DNA of 64,000 bases from Symsagittifera roscoffensis (taxonomy: Eukaryota > Xenacoelomorpha > Acoela > Convolutidae), in the NCBI RefSeq assembly GCF_963678635.1, contig NC_087069.1, positions 30,918,776-30,982,775 on the forward strand, given 5' to 3'. The notes below the pieces were generated by a model that saw only the letters and a list, made by a program, of their open reading frames with translations, did no database searches and had not been told where the DNA came from. The stretch's first letter is position 1. The number at the start of each line of letters is the position of its first letter. A program made the position numbers and the translations under genes. Below, one piece after another: positions 39,851-49,559 of this stretch.

Positions 39851-40507
39851 AATATCAACATTTATCAATATATCACGCCCAGAGTTGTGTAAGTTAAATA
39901 ACTATTCAGACACGATCCTTAACCTGTATCATAAGTACAAAGGATTATTTAACAGAGTGGGAAAAATAACATTGGACAAAAAAGTTACCCATTTCCACTC
40001 CCCATTCAAACCTATCCAAACCAAAGGCAGAAGAGTTCCCCTACATCTACTCGATAACGTATAAACGGAACTAAATACAATGGAAAAATAGGGGCATATC
40101 GTTAAGTTAAACAAATGCGATGAAGATTGTTTTATAAGTCCGATACTGTTTACAAGAAAAAAAGACGGTAGCGTCAATTAGGCACTAGATTCAAAACTAT
40201 TAAATAACCAGATATTCAAGAACAAGTATCAAATGCCAAACATACATGAACTGATCGATATTATTGCGCTCCAACTGTCAAGCAAAGAGTCAGGGGAAGT
40301 TTGGTTTAGAAGTCTAGATCTAAAGAATGCGTACAGCCAACTACAACTATGCACAGGCACCAGCAAACAGTGTAATTTTAGTATTGTGGGGGGCAAAACC
40401 ACTGGGACCTATAGGTTTTTAACTAGATTTTACGGATTGGGCGATATGCCAAACGAATTCCAGAGTGTGATGGACTCTTTATTGAAAGATATTTTTTTAC
40501 CAATTGT
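39851..40507 (+). pseudogene. Gypsy pol remnant: linker and N-terminal reverse transcriptase
   Basis: The frame is open from the satellite junction and is interrupted by TAA at 40,062, TAG at 40,089 and TAG at 40,179. The last open piece starts at an internal ATG at 40,233. Readable conserved pieces include the basic-proline segment before RT (GRRVPLHLL, about 40,020-40,049), ISPILFTRKKDG (about 40,131-40,166), ALDSK (about 40,182-40,196) and the palm motif FRSLDLKNAYSQL, whose first Asp is catalytic (about 40,310). A base is lost or gained near the T-run at 40,491-40,497, after which the rest of RT continues in another frame. The piece starting at 40,233 is therefore not a gene of its own. 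RT family assignment is certain; the exact family within Gypsy is not. Confidence 0.88.
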
Positions 40508-41516
40508 TCTATCGACGACATTTTAATAGCTTCGAAAGGTTCATTAAATGAACACACAGCGATACTAACAAACATTTTAAACATTTTGGACAACAAGATT
40601 ATGGCGGTAAAATGGGAGAAATGTGCATTTTTCCAAAAAGAAATAGAGTGGCTAGGTTTCAAGATATCAAACTCGGGCGTGAAACCATTGGTGGGAAAAT
40701 CAGATTCGATTAAAAACCTACCAAACCCCAAAAACATATCTGAACTTAGGTCTTTCTTTGGGTCGATCAATCAGTATATGAAATCTGTCCCGAACTTGTC
40801 TTCCCTAAGTTCTCTCCTACGACCACTTCTCGTAAAGAAATCAATCTACCAATGGAATGATGAACATACTAAAGCGTTTGAAGAATTAAAACAACAGATA
40901 GTGAATATAACAGAGAATAATCATTTCGACATAAAAAGGATGTCAAGACTAAAGACAGAGGCTTCTCATAGCGGCTTGGGAGCTACTCTAGAACAATGGG
41001 ATGGGGAGAATTGGGTAACAATAGCGTTCGCCTCCCGATTTTTAAACAACCACGAAAGTAAATATTCGACAAACGAACTTGAATTGTTGGGAGTAGTCTG
41101 GGCGACTGAACATTTTAAAAATTACCTGTATGGTGCTGAATTCGAAATTGTAACGGATCATAAGGCATTGTTATCAGCATTAAATGCAAATCAGAGTAAT
41201 AAAACTATGCACAGCAGATTAACCCGCTGGGTAAACCGACTTTTACCATTTAATTTCAAGATCAGGGGATCTACAGGAACAAGAAATGGGATTTACAGAT
41301 TTATTGTCGAGACTACCTTCAGGATAAGCACTCCCAACCTCAGACTATGATAGCGACTTTGTAGTGGATACAGTACAAAAGATTGTAGAAAACCTCTCTG
41401 TAAATAGCAAAAAGAATAATTGTAAAAAGAACGAAGTGTATAATCCAGTGGATGTAAATACAATCAGTAACTTGGATTGTAATAATCCAATGGGCGGAAA
41501 GAAAAATTATCGCTAA
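40508..41516 (+). pseudogene. Gypsy pol remnant: RT catalytic box, thumb and RNase H
   Basis: This resumes after the first frameshift. The RT active-site box reads SIDD (40,508-40,519) where Gypsy elements usually have YIDD or YVDD. The connection segment, with EWLGFKIS and FFGSINQYMKS, leads into RNase H. That domain has TEAS (about 40,955-40,966) where the first catalytic Asp is expected, ELELLGVVWATEHF with the conserved Glu, and TDHKALL with a conserved Asp (about 41,153). A second frameshift near 41,270-41,291 moves the conserved end FTDLLSRLP into another frame, which carries TAA at 41,325 and then stays open to TAA at 41,514. The longest open piece is 40,586-41,350. Altered catalytic residues plus frame breaks argue for a dead copy. 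Confidence 0.88.
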
Positions 41517-41738
41517 GCATCCAACGGTCGTTTTTCTCGAATATTCTGAATTACGTAAACGACACTATCAGAATTTGTAATTCCAACCACTCGCGGTCAG
41601 AGTCTTGCACAAGCGGTTGCGTTCCATTAAATTTATCAAAATTTGATTTCAATTATTTTCATTTATCAGATAAAACTTTTTTATTTTTTCTTGCCCAGTA
41701 ATTACTTTCAATCAATCAGTCATTAATTTCAGATTTAA
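41517..41738 (+). other. Non-coding 222-bp interruption within Gypsy pol
   Basis: All three forward frames close quickly here, while the flanking coding pieces are in the same frame. The segment is A+T-rich, has a pyrimidine-rich stretch (about 41,678-41,698) and ends near CATTAATTTCAG (41,721-41,732), which looks like a 3' splice site. No convincing GT donor in a good context was found at the upstream edge. It may be an insertion, a decayed piece of pol, or intron-like sequence. I cannot decide between these. Confidence 0.5.
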
Positions 41739-42616
41739 AAAAAACAGTTACAAGAATTTATTACATCGGTTAACTTGTTAAAAATTTCCCTCAGGGCAGA
41801 AAAGAAAGGAATCTTATTGAACTTTAATGATGATACAATGTCAGACCTACACGAGAAATTACTGGCCAAGTACAAGGGAGATCTCAGATTGCCTGACAAC
41901 CCGTTATCGCTCACAGATCATTGCTCAAATAAGCTTATCAAACTCATGACGGACGAAGATCCTCAAAATCCTCAAGGAGGTAAAGAAGGCGGTACAGGAA
42001 GGCAGACCATTGGACAAATTCGGAGCCTACCTAAAGAACTTCCAGAGGTCAATCACGTGAAAGAAGGACTATTATTTAACGATAACAAATTGGTAGTACC
42101 GGCTGCATTAAGATCACCATTCCTGTCACTTCTTCACGAAACCCACCCAGGACAGTTCGGGATGAAAGCCTTGGCAGAAAACATCTGGTGGCCACACCTA
42201 TACAGAGAGATCTACCATCACGGAAAGAATTGCATTCAGTGTATCATGGCCGGTAAGAACCTAAAAGTGTTACTAGGGACAAACAATACTGTGAAATTAC
42301 CGATTCTGACCGAACCAAACGAAGAAGTAGATTTAGACTTTGCGGGCCCATTGGACAAGAGTTGAGCTAACTCAAAATACTTTTGTTATGCATCGATCGC
42401 TTTTCAAAGTTTCCGTCTGCAAAGGTAGTGAACAATACCTCAGCTTCTTCGATTTTAACCTTCATGACAGATTACTGCCATCTTCACGGATTTCCAAAGT
42501 CCATTAGAGCCGACCATGGGTCATGTTTTACTTCGTTTGATTTTAGAAACTTCTGAGAGAAGAACACCATTAATTTAATCCTGTGTACGGTCGGGGATCA
42601 TAAATCCAACGGATAA
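41739..42616 (+). pseudogene. Gypsy pol remnant: integrase zinc finger and catalytic core
   Basis: The frame is open from 41,739 to the TGA at 42,363. The N-terminal HHCC zinc-binding domain is complete (LLHETHPGQFG... and CIQC, about 42,130-42,243). The first catalytic Asp of the DDE triad lies in VDLDFAGP (GAC at 42,336). After the stop, coding similarity continues, shifts frame near 42,400-42,407, and then shows the second Asp in RADHG (42,512) and the conserved Glu in VERL (GAA at 42,620). TGA at 42,554 and TAA at 42,614 interrupt this part. The triad residues survive, but the domain cannot be made in one piece. The piece beginning at 41,775 has only a TTG at its start and is an internal fragment. 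Confidence 0.88.
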
Positions 42617-43384
42617 GTAGAAAGACTCATTTACATTGTCAAAGCTAAGCTACTGGCAATAACGTTCAACGATCCAAAACCATCTTTAAATACGGCAATT
42701 GATAAAATTATTTGGAATATCCGTTCGACGAAACAATCATACATTCGATGCTCTCCTTTCTCAAAACATTTTAATAGATCTCCCAATACGTTCTGGAAAT
42801 CTTTGGTCTCTCAAGCAATTAATTTAGATAAGGGGAAGTTAATTCTATCAAAGGACAGAGCACAAGACTGGGGGGCTGACGACGCGTTTGAAGATGACTA
42901 TCTGGAAAACAGAGCAATGGAGGAAAGAGGGTACGAGAGCGACCCTGCGGACAAAGTAGATAGAAATCTCCAGCGAGCCCCACTGTCAAACCCTTTCAGC
43001 CAAGGAGGTAACTGGTTTAGGAGAACAGTTAACAGGAGGGAAGGCGAACCGTATTTTAAACCACTTGGGAGTAAACCTCTGTCAGAGACGAAGCATACGG
43101 TCACATTAGACAACGGACACGTGATCAGAACATTTGACTTAGCGTTTAACAAAATCCAACCGGCAGCTCCTAGGACATTTTCGGCTAAACCGAATTCGCT
43201 AACTAATAATAATGATTTAGCAGGCAAGCGAAAAAGAAACTCACCTGCCAAGAGACGAGATTCAAATGTAGGAGGCCCTTCAAGGAGTTACACACCAACG
43301 GGAGCAAATACGAACAAAAGGAGGCGAACTATCACCACGAGCTCGAAAGGTTCAAAATTCGACTTTAATAGCTTAGATCCATGA
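42617..43384 (+). pseudogene. Gypsy pol remnant: integrase C-terminus and basic tail
   Basis: This is an open frame continuing the integrase after TAA at 42,614. It starts with the conserved Glu region VERL, and an internal ATG-like start at 42,803 should not be taken as a gene start. It then carries a proline/glycine-poor linker, a segment with FKPLGSKPL and LDNGHVIRTFDLAFNKI that resembles the C-terminal domain of Gypsy integrases, and two basic clusters, GKRKRNSPAKRR and NKRRR. These resemble nuclear localisation signals, which are known in integrases of this group; function here is inference. It ends at TGA 43,382. A frame change near 43,377 leads into the next piece. Confidence 0.8.
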
Positions 43385-44015
43385 AGCGGAAACTGTATGT
43401 AATACACCGACTATTAACTTATATAGTGATTTAGATCAGCCAAGAAGTACCGTACAAAGCCAAACAAACACTCAGACAACGATCACTATACCAACGGGCA
43501 CAAGCGACGACCCAATTCGAGTGGACAGCTCTCCGGAGAAGACAGTGGAGACACCAAAAACTCAGATATCCTTAAAACATCGTGCAAAAAGGAACCCAGG
43601 CCCCCCTAAATTTTATGGTGATAGGCGGTTTATCGACGAAGTGACGCTTGGAACGGAGACCAACAGTGCAGTAGACTCCGATGACGAACTGCTAATTACG
43701 TTCTCCTGCGCAAAGAGTCCACGATCTAATTTAATTTACTGTACGATGTCCCCTTCGGATTATCTGACACCTATTGAAGAGATCCCACGCCATACGGCAC
43801 TGGTTGCGGAAACCACACAAGGTCCCTTTTCAACACCCTCCTCGCAAGCAACAAAGGCCGCATGGGTATCTCCACCATTGGTAGATGTTACTAGTAATAC
43901 CCAGGATGATGACGGCAGTGACATATCCTCGGGAATTGACACTGATGTAAGAAGAGAGGCCGATAACTTCCATGATAGATATAACGCCACGGCCTTAAAC
44001 TCTGAAAACTGTTAA
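43377..44015 (+). pseudogene. Gypsy pol remnant: acidic C-terminal tail
   Basis: This frame is open from 43,377 to TAA at 44,013, about 212 codons, with its first ATG-like start only at 43,521 (GTG). It begins with a Ser/Thr/Gln-rich linker, then NPGPPKFYGDRRFIDEV (about 43,581-43,630), and ends in an Asp/Ser-rich tail. No signal peptide, membrane segment or cysteine pattern is seen, so it is not an envelope gene. It most simply continues pol after a frameshift. Alternatively it is a separate small 3' frame of the element. The segment's function is not recognised. Confidence 0.65.
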
Positions 44016-44305
44016 ACTCTGGCAACATGATATCTTTTGTATTTGCTTTAGCTTTTATCCAATGGATAAACCAATTTTTTTTTATTTTTATCTAGTTAGT
44101 GATTTAGTTAGTTTGCTTTAATTGTATAATTGCTACATAACCCCAATTGTACATTCAGTGTTGATACCTGTGTAAACCTGTAAGTAGCCTGTATATATTA
44201 CCATATAATCAAATCCATTGTAATTTGTACTCTCTGTAAATGTCCATTGGTGCTAAACGTGGTTACTTTTTGTTTCAACTTTGGCCCTGGTGGAGCGAGG
44301 GGAGA
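44016..44305 (+). other. 3' untranslated region of the Gypsy-type element with polypurine tract
   Basis: These ~290 bp lie between the last reading frame and the putative LTR and hold no open frame. They end in a purine-rich run GGAGCGAGGGGAGATGG (44,292-44,308), in the position expected of the polypurine tract that primes plus-strand synthesis. The A+T-rich remainder shows no further recognisable signal. Confidence 0.65.
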
Positions 44306-44580
44306 TGGATTATATGTGTGATATTAGCTATATCGACGAGAGGGCATATATTAATTTTTGTGCAGTGGGGAATGTTGTGATTTAGTATTTTTAGTATGTT
44401 ATAACCTTGACCTCTATTATCTAATTATGTACCCGTCAATGTTCACGCTACGAAGTCCAGTGGACTTCGGATCACTAGTTGCTCTTTGTAGACTACAGTC
44501 AGTTTTAATTCATGTAAAACTTTTCTTCTCTTTTAACTTTAGTTAGATACATTAGTTACCAGTGGTAAACCTATACCTTT
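44306..44580 (+). repeat. Putative 3' LTR of the Gypsy-type element
   Basis: The segment follows the polypurine tract, begins TGGATTATATG and ends at the satellite. It contains a perfect 9-bp inverted repeat around one base at 44,451-44,469 (CGAAGTCCA G TGGACTTCG). There is no 5' copy to compare, and the right end reads ACCTATACCTTT rather than ending in CA. Its boundaries, and whether it is complete, remain uncertain. Confidence 0.5.
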
Positions 44581-45549
44581 ATTAGAAATCTCTGAAAATT
44601 CCTGTCACGAGAGCTAAATCAAGTCAGAAATCTCGATAATTTAAGCTAGAAGACTCTGAAAATTCTGTCACCAGATATAAGTCAAGTTAGAAATCTCATT
44701 GAGTTAAGCTAGAGTTCTCTGAGGATTCCTGTCACGAGATCTAAGTCAAAATCGAAGTCTCGATGAGTTAGGCTAGCAATCTCTTCAAACTCCTGTCAAG
44801 AATTCTAAGTCATGTTAGAAATTTTGATAAGTTAAGCTAGACATCTCGGGAAAAAATCCTTTCACGAGATATAACTCAAGTTAGAAATCTCATTAATTCA
44901 AGCTAGAAATCTCTGAGAATTTACGTCAGAAAATCTAAGTCAAGTGAGAAGTCTCGATGAGTTAGGCTAGCAATTTCTTGAGATTACTTCGACGAGATCT
45001 GTGTCATGTTAGAAATCTTGGTTAGGCTAGAATTCTCGGGGAATTATTCTTGTCACAAGATCGAATCAAGTTAGAATTCTCAATAGTTTAAGCTAGAAAT
45101 AACTGAGAGCTCCGGTCACCAGATTTAGGTCAAGTTAAAAATCAAGATAACTTAAGCTAGAAGACTCTGATAATTCCTGTCAAGAGACCTAAGTCAAGTT
45201 AAAAATCTCATTGAGTTAAGCTACAAATCTCTGATAATTTCTGTCACAAGATCTAATTTAATTTGGAAAGCTCGAGAAATTTACTTAAACTCTCTGAAAA
45301 TTTCTGTTCACTGATATAAGTATTGGTAATGTACGCTGAAAATCTCGGAAAAAAATCTATCACGAGACATAAGTCAAGTTAGAAATCTCGATAAGATAAG
45401 CTGGAAGACTCTGAGAATTTCTGCCACCAGATGTAAGTCAAGTTAGAAGTCTCATTGAGATAAGCCAGAAATCTCTGAAAGTTCCTGTAACGGGATCTAA
45501 GTCAAGTTAGAAATCTCGATAACTCAAACTAGAAGACTGAGATTTTCTA

Positions 45550-47972
45550 GCACCAGATGTAAGATAAGTTAGAAATCTCATTGAGTTGAGCTAGAAGTCT
45601 CAGAGGATTCCTGTGACAAAATCCGAGTCAAGTTAGAAGTCTCTTTCAGTTAAACTAAAAACATTTGATAATCCATGTCACCAGATGTAAGTCAAGTTAC
45701 AAATCTCATTGAGTTATTCTAGAAATCTCTGAGAATTTCTCTCACAAGATCTAATTTATTTTGGAAAGCTCGAGAAATTAACTAAAACTCTCTGAAAATT
45801 CCTGTTCCCTGATATAAGTCTTGTTAATGTTCGCTGAAATTTTTGGGAAAAATTTCTGTCACGAGACCTAAGTCAAGTTAGAAATCTCGAAAAAATAAGC
45901 CGAAACACTCTGAGAATTTTTGTCACCAGATCTAAGTCAAGTTAGAAATCTCGATAACTCAAAATAGAAGACTCTGAGATTTTCTAGCACCAGATGTAAG
46001 TTAAGTTAAAAATCTCATTGACTTGAGCTAGAAGTCTCAGAGAATTCCTGTCACAAGCTCCAAGTCAAGTAAGAAGTCTCTTCAAGCTAAACAAAAAACA
46101 TTTGATAATCCATGTCACCAGATGTAAGTCAAGTTAGCAATCTCATTGAGTTAATCTAGAAAACTCTGAGAATTTCTGCCACAAGATCTAATTTATTTTG
46201 GAAAACTCGAGATATTAATTAAAACTCTCTGAAAATTCCTGTTCCCTGATATAAGTCTTGATATTGTATGCTGAAAATCTCGGGAAAAATTCTGTCACGA
46301 GACTTAATTCAAGTTAGAAATATCGATAAGTTAAACGGGAAGACTCTGAGAATTTCTGTCACCAGATGTAAGTTAAGTTAGAAATCTCCTTGAGTTAAGC
46401 TAGAAGTCTCAGAGAATTCCTGTCACCAGATGTGAGTCAAAATAGAAATCTCATTGATTTAAGCTAGAAGTCTCTGAGAATAAAAGTTACGAGATCTATG
46501 TTTGATGGAAAACTCGAGAAAATAAGCTAAAATTCTCTGAAAGTTCCTGTTCCCTGATATAACTCTTGACAATGAAAGCTAGAATTTCGGCGAAAACCTA
46601 TGACCAGATCTAATTCAAGTTAGAAATCTCAATGATTTTAGCTAGAAAACTCTGATAATTTCTGTCACCAGATATAAGTCAAGTTAGAAATCGCATTTAG
46701 GTAAGCTAGGAGTCAAGATAGAAATATCGATAATTTAGGCTAGAAGAATCTGAGATTTTCTGTCACCAGATGTAAGATAAGTTAGAAATCTCATTGAGTT
46801 GAGCTAGAAGTCTCAGAGGATTCCTGTGACAAAATCCGAGTCAAGTTAGAAGTCTCTTTCAGTTAAACTAAAAACATTTGATAATCCATGTCACCAGATG
46901 TAAGTCAAGTTACAAATCTCATTGAGTTATTCTAGAAATCTCTGAGAATTTCTCTCACAAGATCTAATTTATTTTGGAAAGCTCGAGAAATTAACTAAAA
47001 CTCTCTGAAAATTCCTGTTCCCTGATATAAGTCTTGTTAATGTTCGCTGAAATTTTTGGGAAAAATTTCTGTCACGAGACCTAAGTCAAGTTAGAAATCT
47101 CGAAAAAATAAGCTGAAACACTCTGAGAATTTTTGTCACCAGATCTAAGTCAAGTTAGAAATCTCGATAACTCAAACTAGAAGACTCTGAGATTTTCTAG
47201 CACCAGATGTAAGTTAAGTTAAAAATCTCATTGAGTTGAGCTAGAAGTCTCAGAGAATTCCTGTCACAAGCTCCAAGTCAAGTAAGAAGTCTCTTCAAGC
47301 TAAACAAAAACATTTGATAATCCATGTCACCAGATGTAAGTCAAGTTAGCAATCTCATTGAGTTAATCTAGAAATCTCTGAGAATTTCTGCCACAAGATC
47401 TAATTTATTTTGGAAAACTCGAGAAATTAATTAAAACTCTCTGAAAATTCCTGTTCCCTGATATAAGTCTTGATAATGTATGGTGAAAATCTCGGGAAAA
47501 ATTCTGTCACGAGACTTAATTCAAGTTAGAAATATCGATAAGTTAAACGGGAAGACTCTGAGAATTTCTGTCACCAGATGTAAGTTAAGTTAGAAATCTC
47601 CTTGAGTTAAGCTAGAAGTCTCAGAGAATTCCTGTCACCAGATGTGAGTCAAAATAGAAATCTCATTGATTTAAGCTAGAAGTCTCTGAGAATAAAAGTT
47701 ACGAGATCTATGTTTGATGGAAAACTCGAGAAAATAAGCTAAAATTCTCTGAAAGTTCCTGTTCCCTGATATAACTCTTGACAATGAAAGCTAGAATTTC
47801 GGCAAAAACCTATGACCAGATCTAATTCAAGTTAGAAATCTCGATGATTTTAGCTAGAAAACTCTGATAATTTCTGTCACCAGATATAAGTCAAGTTAGA
47901 AATCGCATTTAGGTAAGCTAGGAGTCAAGATAGAAATATCGATAATTTAGGCTAGAATAATCTGAGATTTTG
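45550..47972. repeat. 1,213-bp tandem duplication
   Basis: CAGAGGATTCCTGTGACAAA at 45,601 recurs at 46,814 (offset 1,213 bp). The match continues through ATCGCATTTAGGTAAGCTAG (about 46,690 and 47,900). One base is deleted in the second copy near 47,803, which makes the later offset 1,212. The 46,660-46,720 part gives the uninterrupted version of the BEL insertion site. Confidence 0.9.
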
Positions 47973-48149
47973 TGTCACCAGATGTAAGTTAAGTTGGAAA
48001 TCTCATTGAGTTAAGCTAAACGTTTCTGAGAATAACTGTCACGAGATCTAATTTTTTTTGGAAAGCTCGAGAAAATAAGCTAAAACTATCTGAAAATTCC
48101 TTTTCTCTGTTATTAGTAATGATAATGTATGCTGAAAATCTCGGAAAAA

Positions 48150-48775
48150 AATTCTGTCACGAGATCTAAGTCTAGTTACAAATCTCATTGAGTTGAGCTA
48201 GAAGTCTCAGAGAATGCCTGTCACAAGTTCCAAGTCAAGTTAGAAGTCTCTTCAAGTTAAACAAAAACCAATCGATAATCCATGTCACCAGATGTAAGTC
48301 AGGTTAGCAATCTCATTGAGTTAGTCTAAAAATCTCTGAGAATTTCTGTCACAAGATCTAATTTTTTTTGGAAAGCTCGAGAAATTAACTAAAACTCTCT
48401 GAAAATTCCTGTTCCCTGATATTAGTCTTGATAATGTATGCTGAAAATCTCGGAAAAAAATTCTGTCACGAGATCTAAGTCAAGTTACAAATCTCATTGA
48501 GTTGAGCTAGAAGTCTCAGAGAATGCCTGTCACAAGTTCCAAGTCAAGTTAGAAGTCTCTTCAAGTTAAACAAAAAACAATTGATAATCCATGTCACCAG
48601 ATGTAAGTCAGGTTAGCAATCTCATTGAGTTAGTCTAAAAATCTCTGAGACTTTCTGTCACAAGATCTATTTTTTTTTGGAAAGCTCGAGAAATTAACTA
48701 AAACTCTCTGAAAATTCCTGTTTCCTGATATTAGTCTTGATAATGTATGCTGAAAATGTCGGAAAAAAATTGTGT
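48150..48775. repeat. 309-bp tandem duplication
   Basis: AATCTCATTGAGTTGAGCTA at 48,181 recurs at 48,490 (offset 309 bp). Two almost identical copies follow, containing AGAGAATGCCTGTCACAAGT and the marker GAAAGCTCGAGAAATTAACT. They differ at a handful of bases. Confidence 0.85.
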
Positions 48776-49152
48776 CACGAGACTTAATTCAAGTTAGAAA
48801 TCTCGATAAGTTAAACTGGAAGACTTTGAGAATTTCTGTCACCAGATGTAAGTTAAGTTAGAAATCTCGTTGAGCTAAGCTAGAAGTCTCAGAGAAATCC
48901 TGTCACCAGATGTGAGCCAAGTTAGAAATCTCATTGATTTAAGCTAGAAGTCTCTGAGAATAAAAGTAACGAGATCTATGTTTGATGGAAAGCTCGAGAA
49001 ATTAAGCTAAAATTCTCTGAAAGTTCCTGTTCCCTGATATAACTCTTGATAATGAAAGCTAGACTTTCGGCAAAAACCTATGACCAGATCTAATTCAAGT
49101 TAGAAATCTCGATGATTTTAGCTAGAAAACTCTGATAATTTCTGTCACCAGA

Positions 49153-49452
49153 TGTGCCGCACTCTCGTATCCTGTAAGATCTACAAAAACCTGCTTCAAA
49201 ATCTGTAAATTTTCGGCAACTTAACAGATAATTTGAAGAGTAAGTAATATATGACAACAATCAGTTTAACATTTTCGGTTAGCATTTTAGCAATACGGTT
49301 TTCAACAATCTGAAAAATCTATAAACATTTTTGATGGCAAACTGACCTTAATCGGACAAACCAGTAGTTTTCAAGGCCTTTTGTCTAAGCAAATCTAATT
49401 TTAGCTTTTTCACTTTCGCGCTATAATGACGTCATTAATTTAAGCGCGAACA
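49153..49452 (-). repeat. 3' LTR of the BEL-type element
   Basis: On the - strand it begins TGTTCGCGCTTAAATTAATG directly after the polypurine tract and ends GAGTGCGGCACA at the satellite, so it has TG...CA ends and is about 300 bp long. Pol's ancestral stop appears to lie within its first bases (TAA on the - strand at 49,440-49,442). It contains a CRE-like palindrome within an inverted repeat. No second copy is present to confirm the ends. Confidence 0.75.
49415..49450. promoter_or_regulatory. CRE/ATF-like palindrome inside an inverted repeat, in the BEL LTR
   Basis: A perfect TGACGTCA octamer lies at 49,427-49,434, within ATGACGTCAT. Perfect 8-bp inverted arms TTCGCGCT (49,415-49,422) and AGCGCGAA (49,443-49,450) flank it almost symmetrically. 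TTTCGCGC on the left also fits the E2F consensus. At the start of the LTR this would be in U3, a plausible enhancer or promoter. Factor binding is inferred from consensus only. Confidence 0.55.
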
Positions 49453-49464
49453 TCTTCCGCGCCC
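49453..49464 (-). other. Polypurine tract of the BEL-type element
   Basis: On the - strand GGGCGCGGAAGA lies directly 5' of the LTR's TGTT start. This is the usual position of the plus-strand primer. It is short and interrupted by two C residues, so the call rests mainly on position. Confidence 0.6.
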
Positions 49465-49559
49465 AAAGGAGCAAAAACGGGTGCGAGTTTTACGGCCGGT
49501 CGAGTTAGCTCCCCGGAGCGGGTGGTAACTACGGCGGATCGGGCTATGTTGTCTTTTCC

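Larger units (their letters stand above)
39851..44580 (+). mobile_element. 5'-truncated Ty3/Gypsy-type LTR retrotransposon
   Basis: This is a decayed copy of a Gypsy-type element. Order along the + strand is: end of the protease-RT linker, reverse transcriptase, RNase H, a 222-bp non-coding interruption, integrase, a basic/acidic C-terminal tail, a polypurine tract and a probable 3' LTR. The RT-RNase H-integrase order is that of Ty3/Gypsy elements. Gag, protease and the 5' LTR are missing, and the element begins inside an open frame at the satellite junction. The left flank ends and the right flank begins with ATTA. Removing the insert restores an uninterrupted monomer matching 38,790-38,830, so the satellite phase is preserved. 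Many stops and frameshifts make it non-functional. Confidence 0.9.
44581..49152. repeat. 64-bp satellite array, middle arm
   Basis: The same satellite, orientation and monomer types as the left arm resume directly after the Gypsy-type element. The first ~590 bp (44,582-45,170) closely follow 38,804-39,400 of the left arm, an offset of 5,778 bp, so this is the interrupted continuation of the same ~1.38-kb block. The arm ends in the monomer stub CTGTCACCAGA at 49,152, where the BEL-type element begins. No genes are seen. Confidence 0.97.

Noticed and set aside
39929-40770. Two minus-strand open frames (39,929-40,177 and 40,423-40,770)
   Set aside because: They are antisense shadows of the Gypsy reverse transcriptase, whose conserved motifs are on the plus strand.
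42898-43990. Minus-strand open frames at 42,898-43,251 and 43,760-43,990
   Set aside because: They are antisense to the Gypsy pol tail, with no recognisable motif of their own.
43377-44015. Envelope gene for the Gypsy-type element
   Set aside because: No signal peptide, cysteine-rich ectodomain or membrane anchor was visible. Composition and the NPGPPKFYG motif fit a pol tail better.
44358-44546. 62-codon open frame in the putative Gypsy LTR
   Set aside because: It is hydrophobic and Cys-rich only by chance composition, lies inside the LTR and spans the palindrome. It shows no conserved feature and is not an env remnant that I can support.
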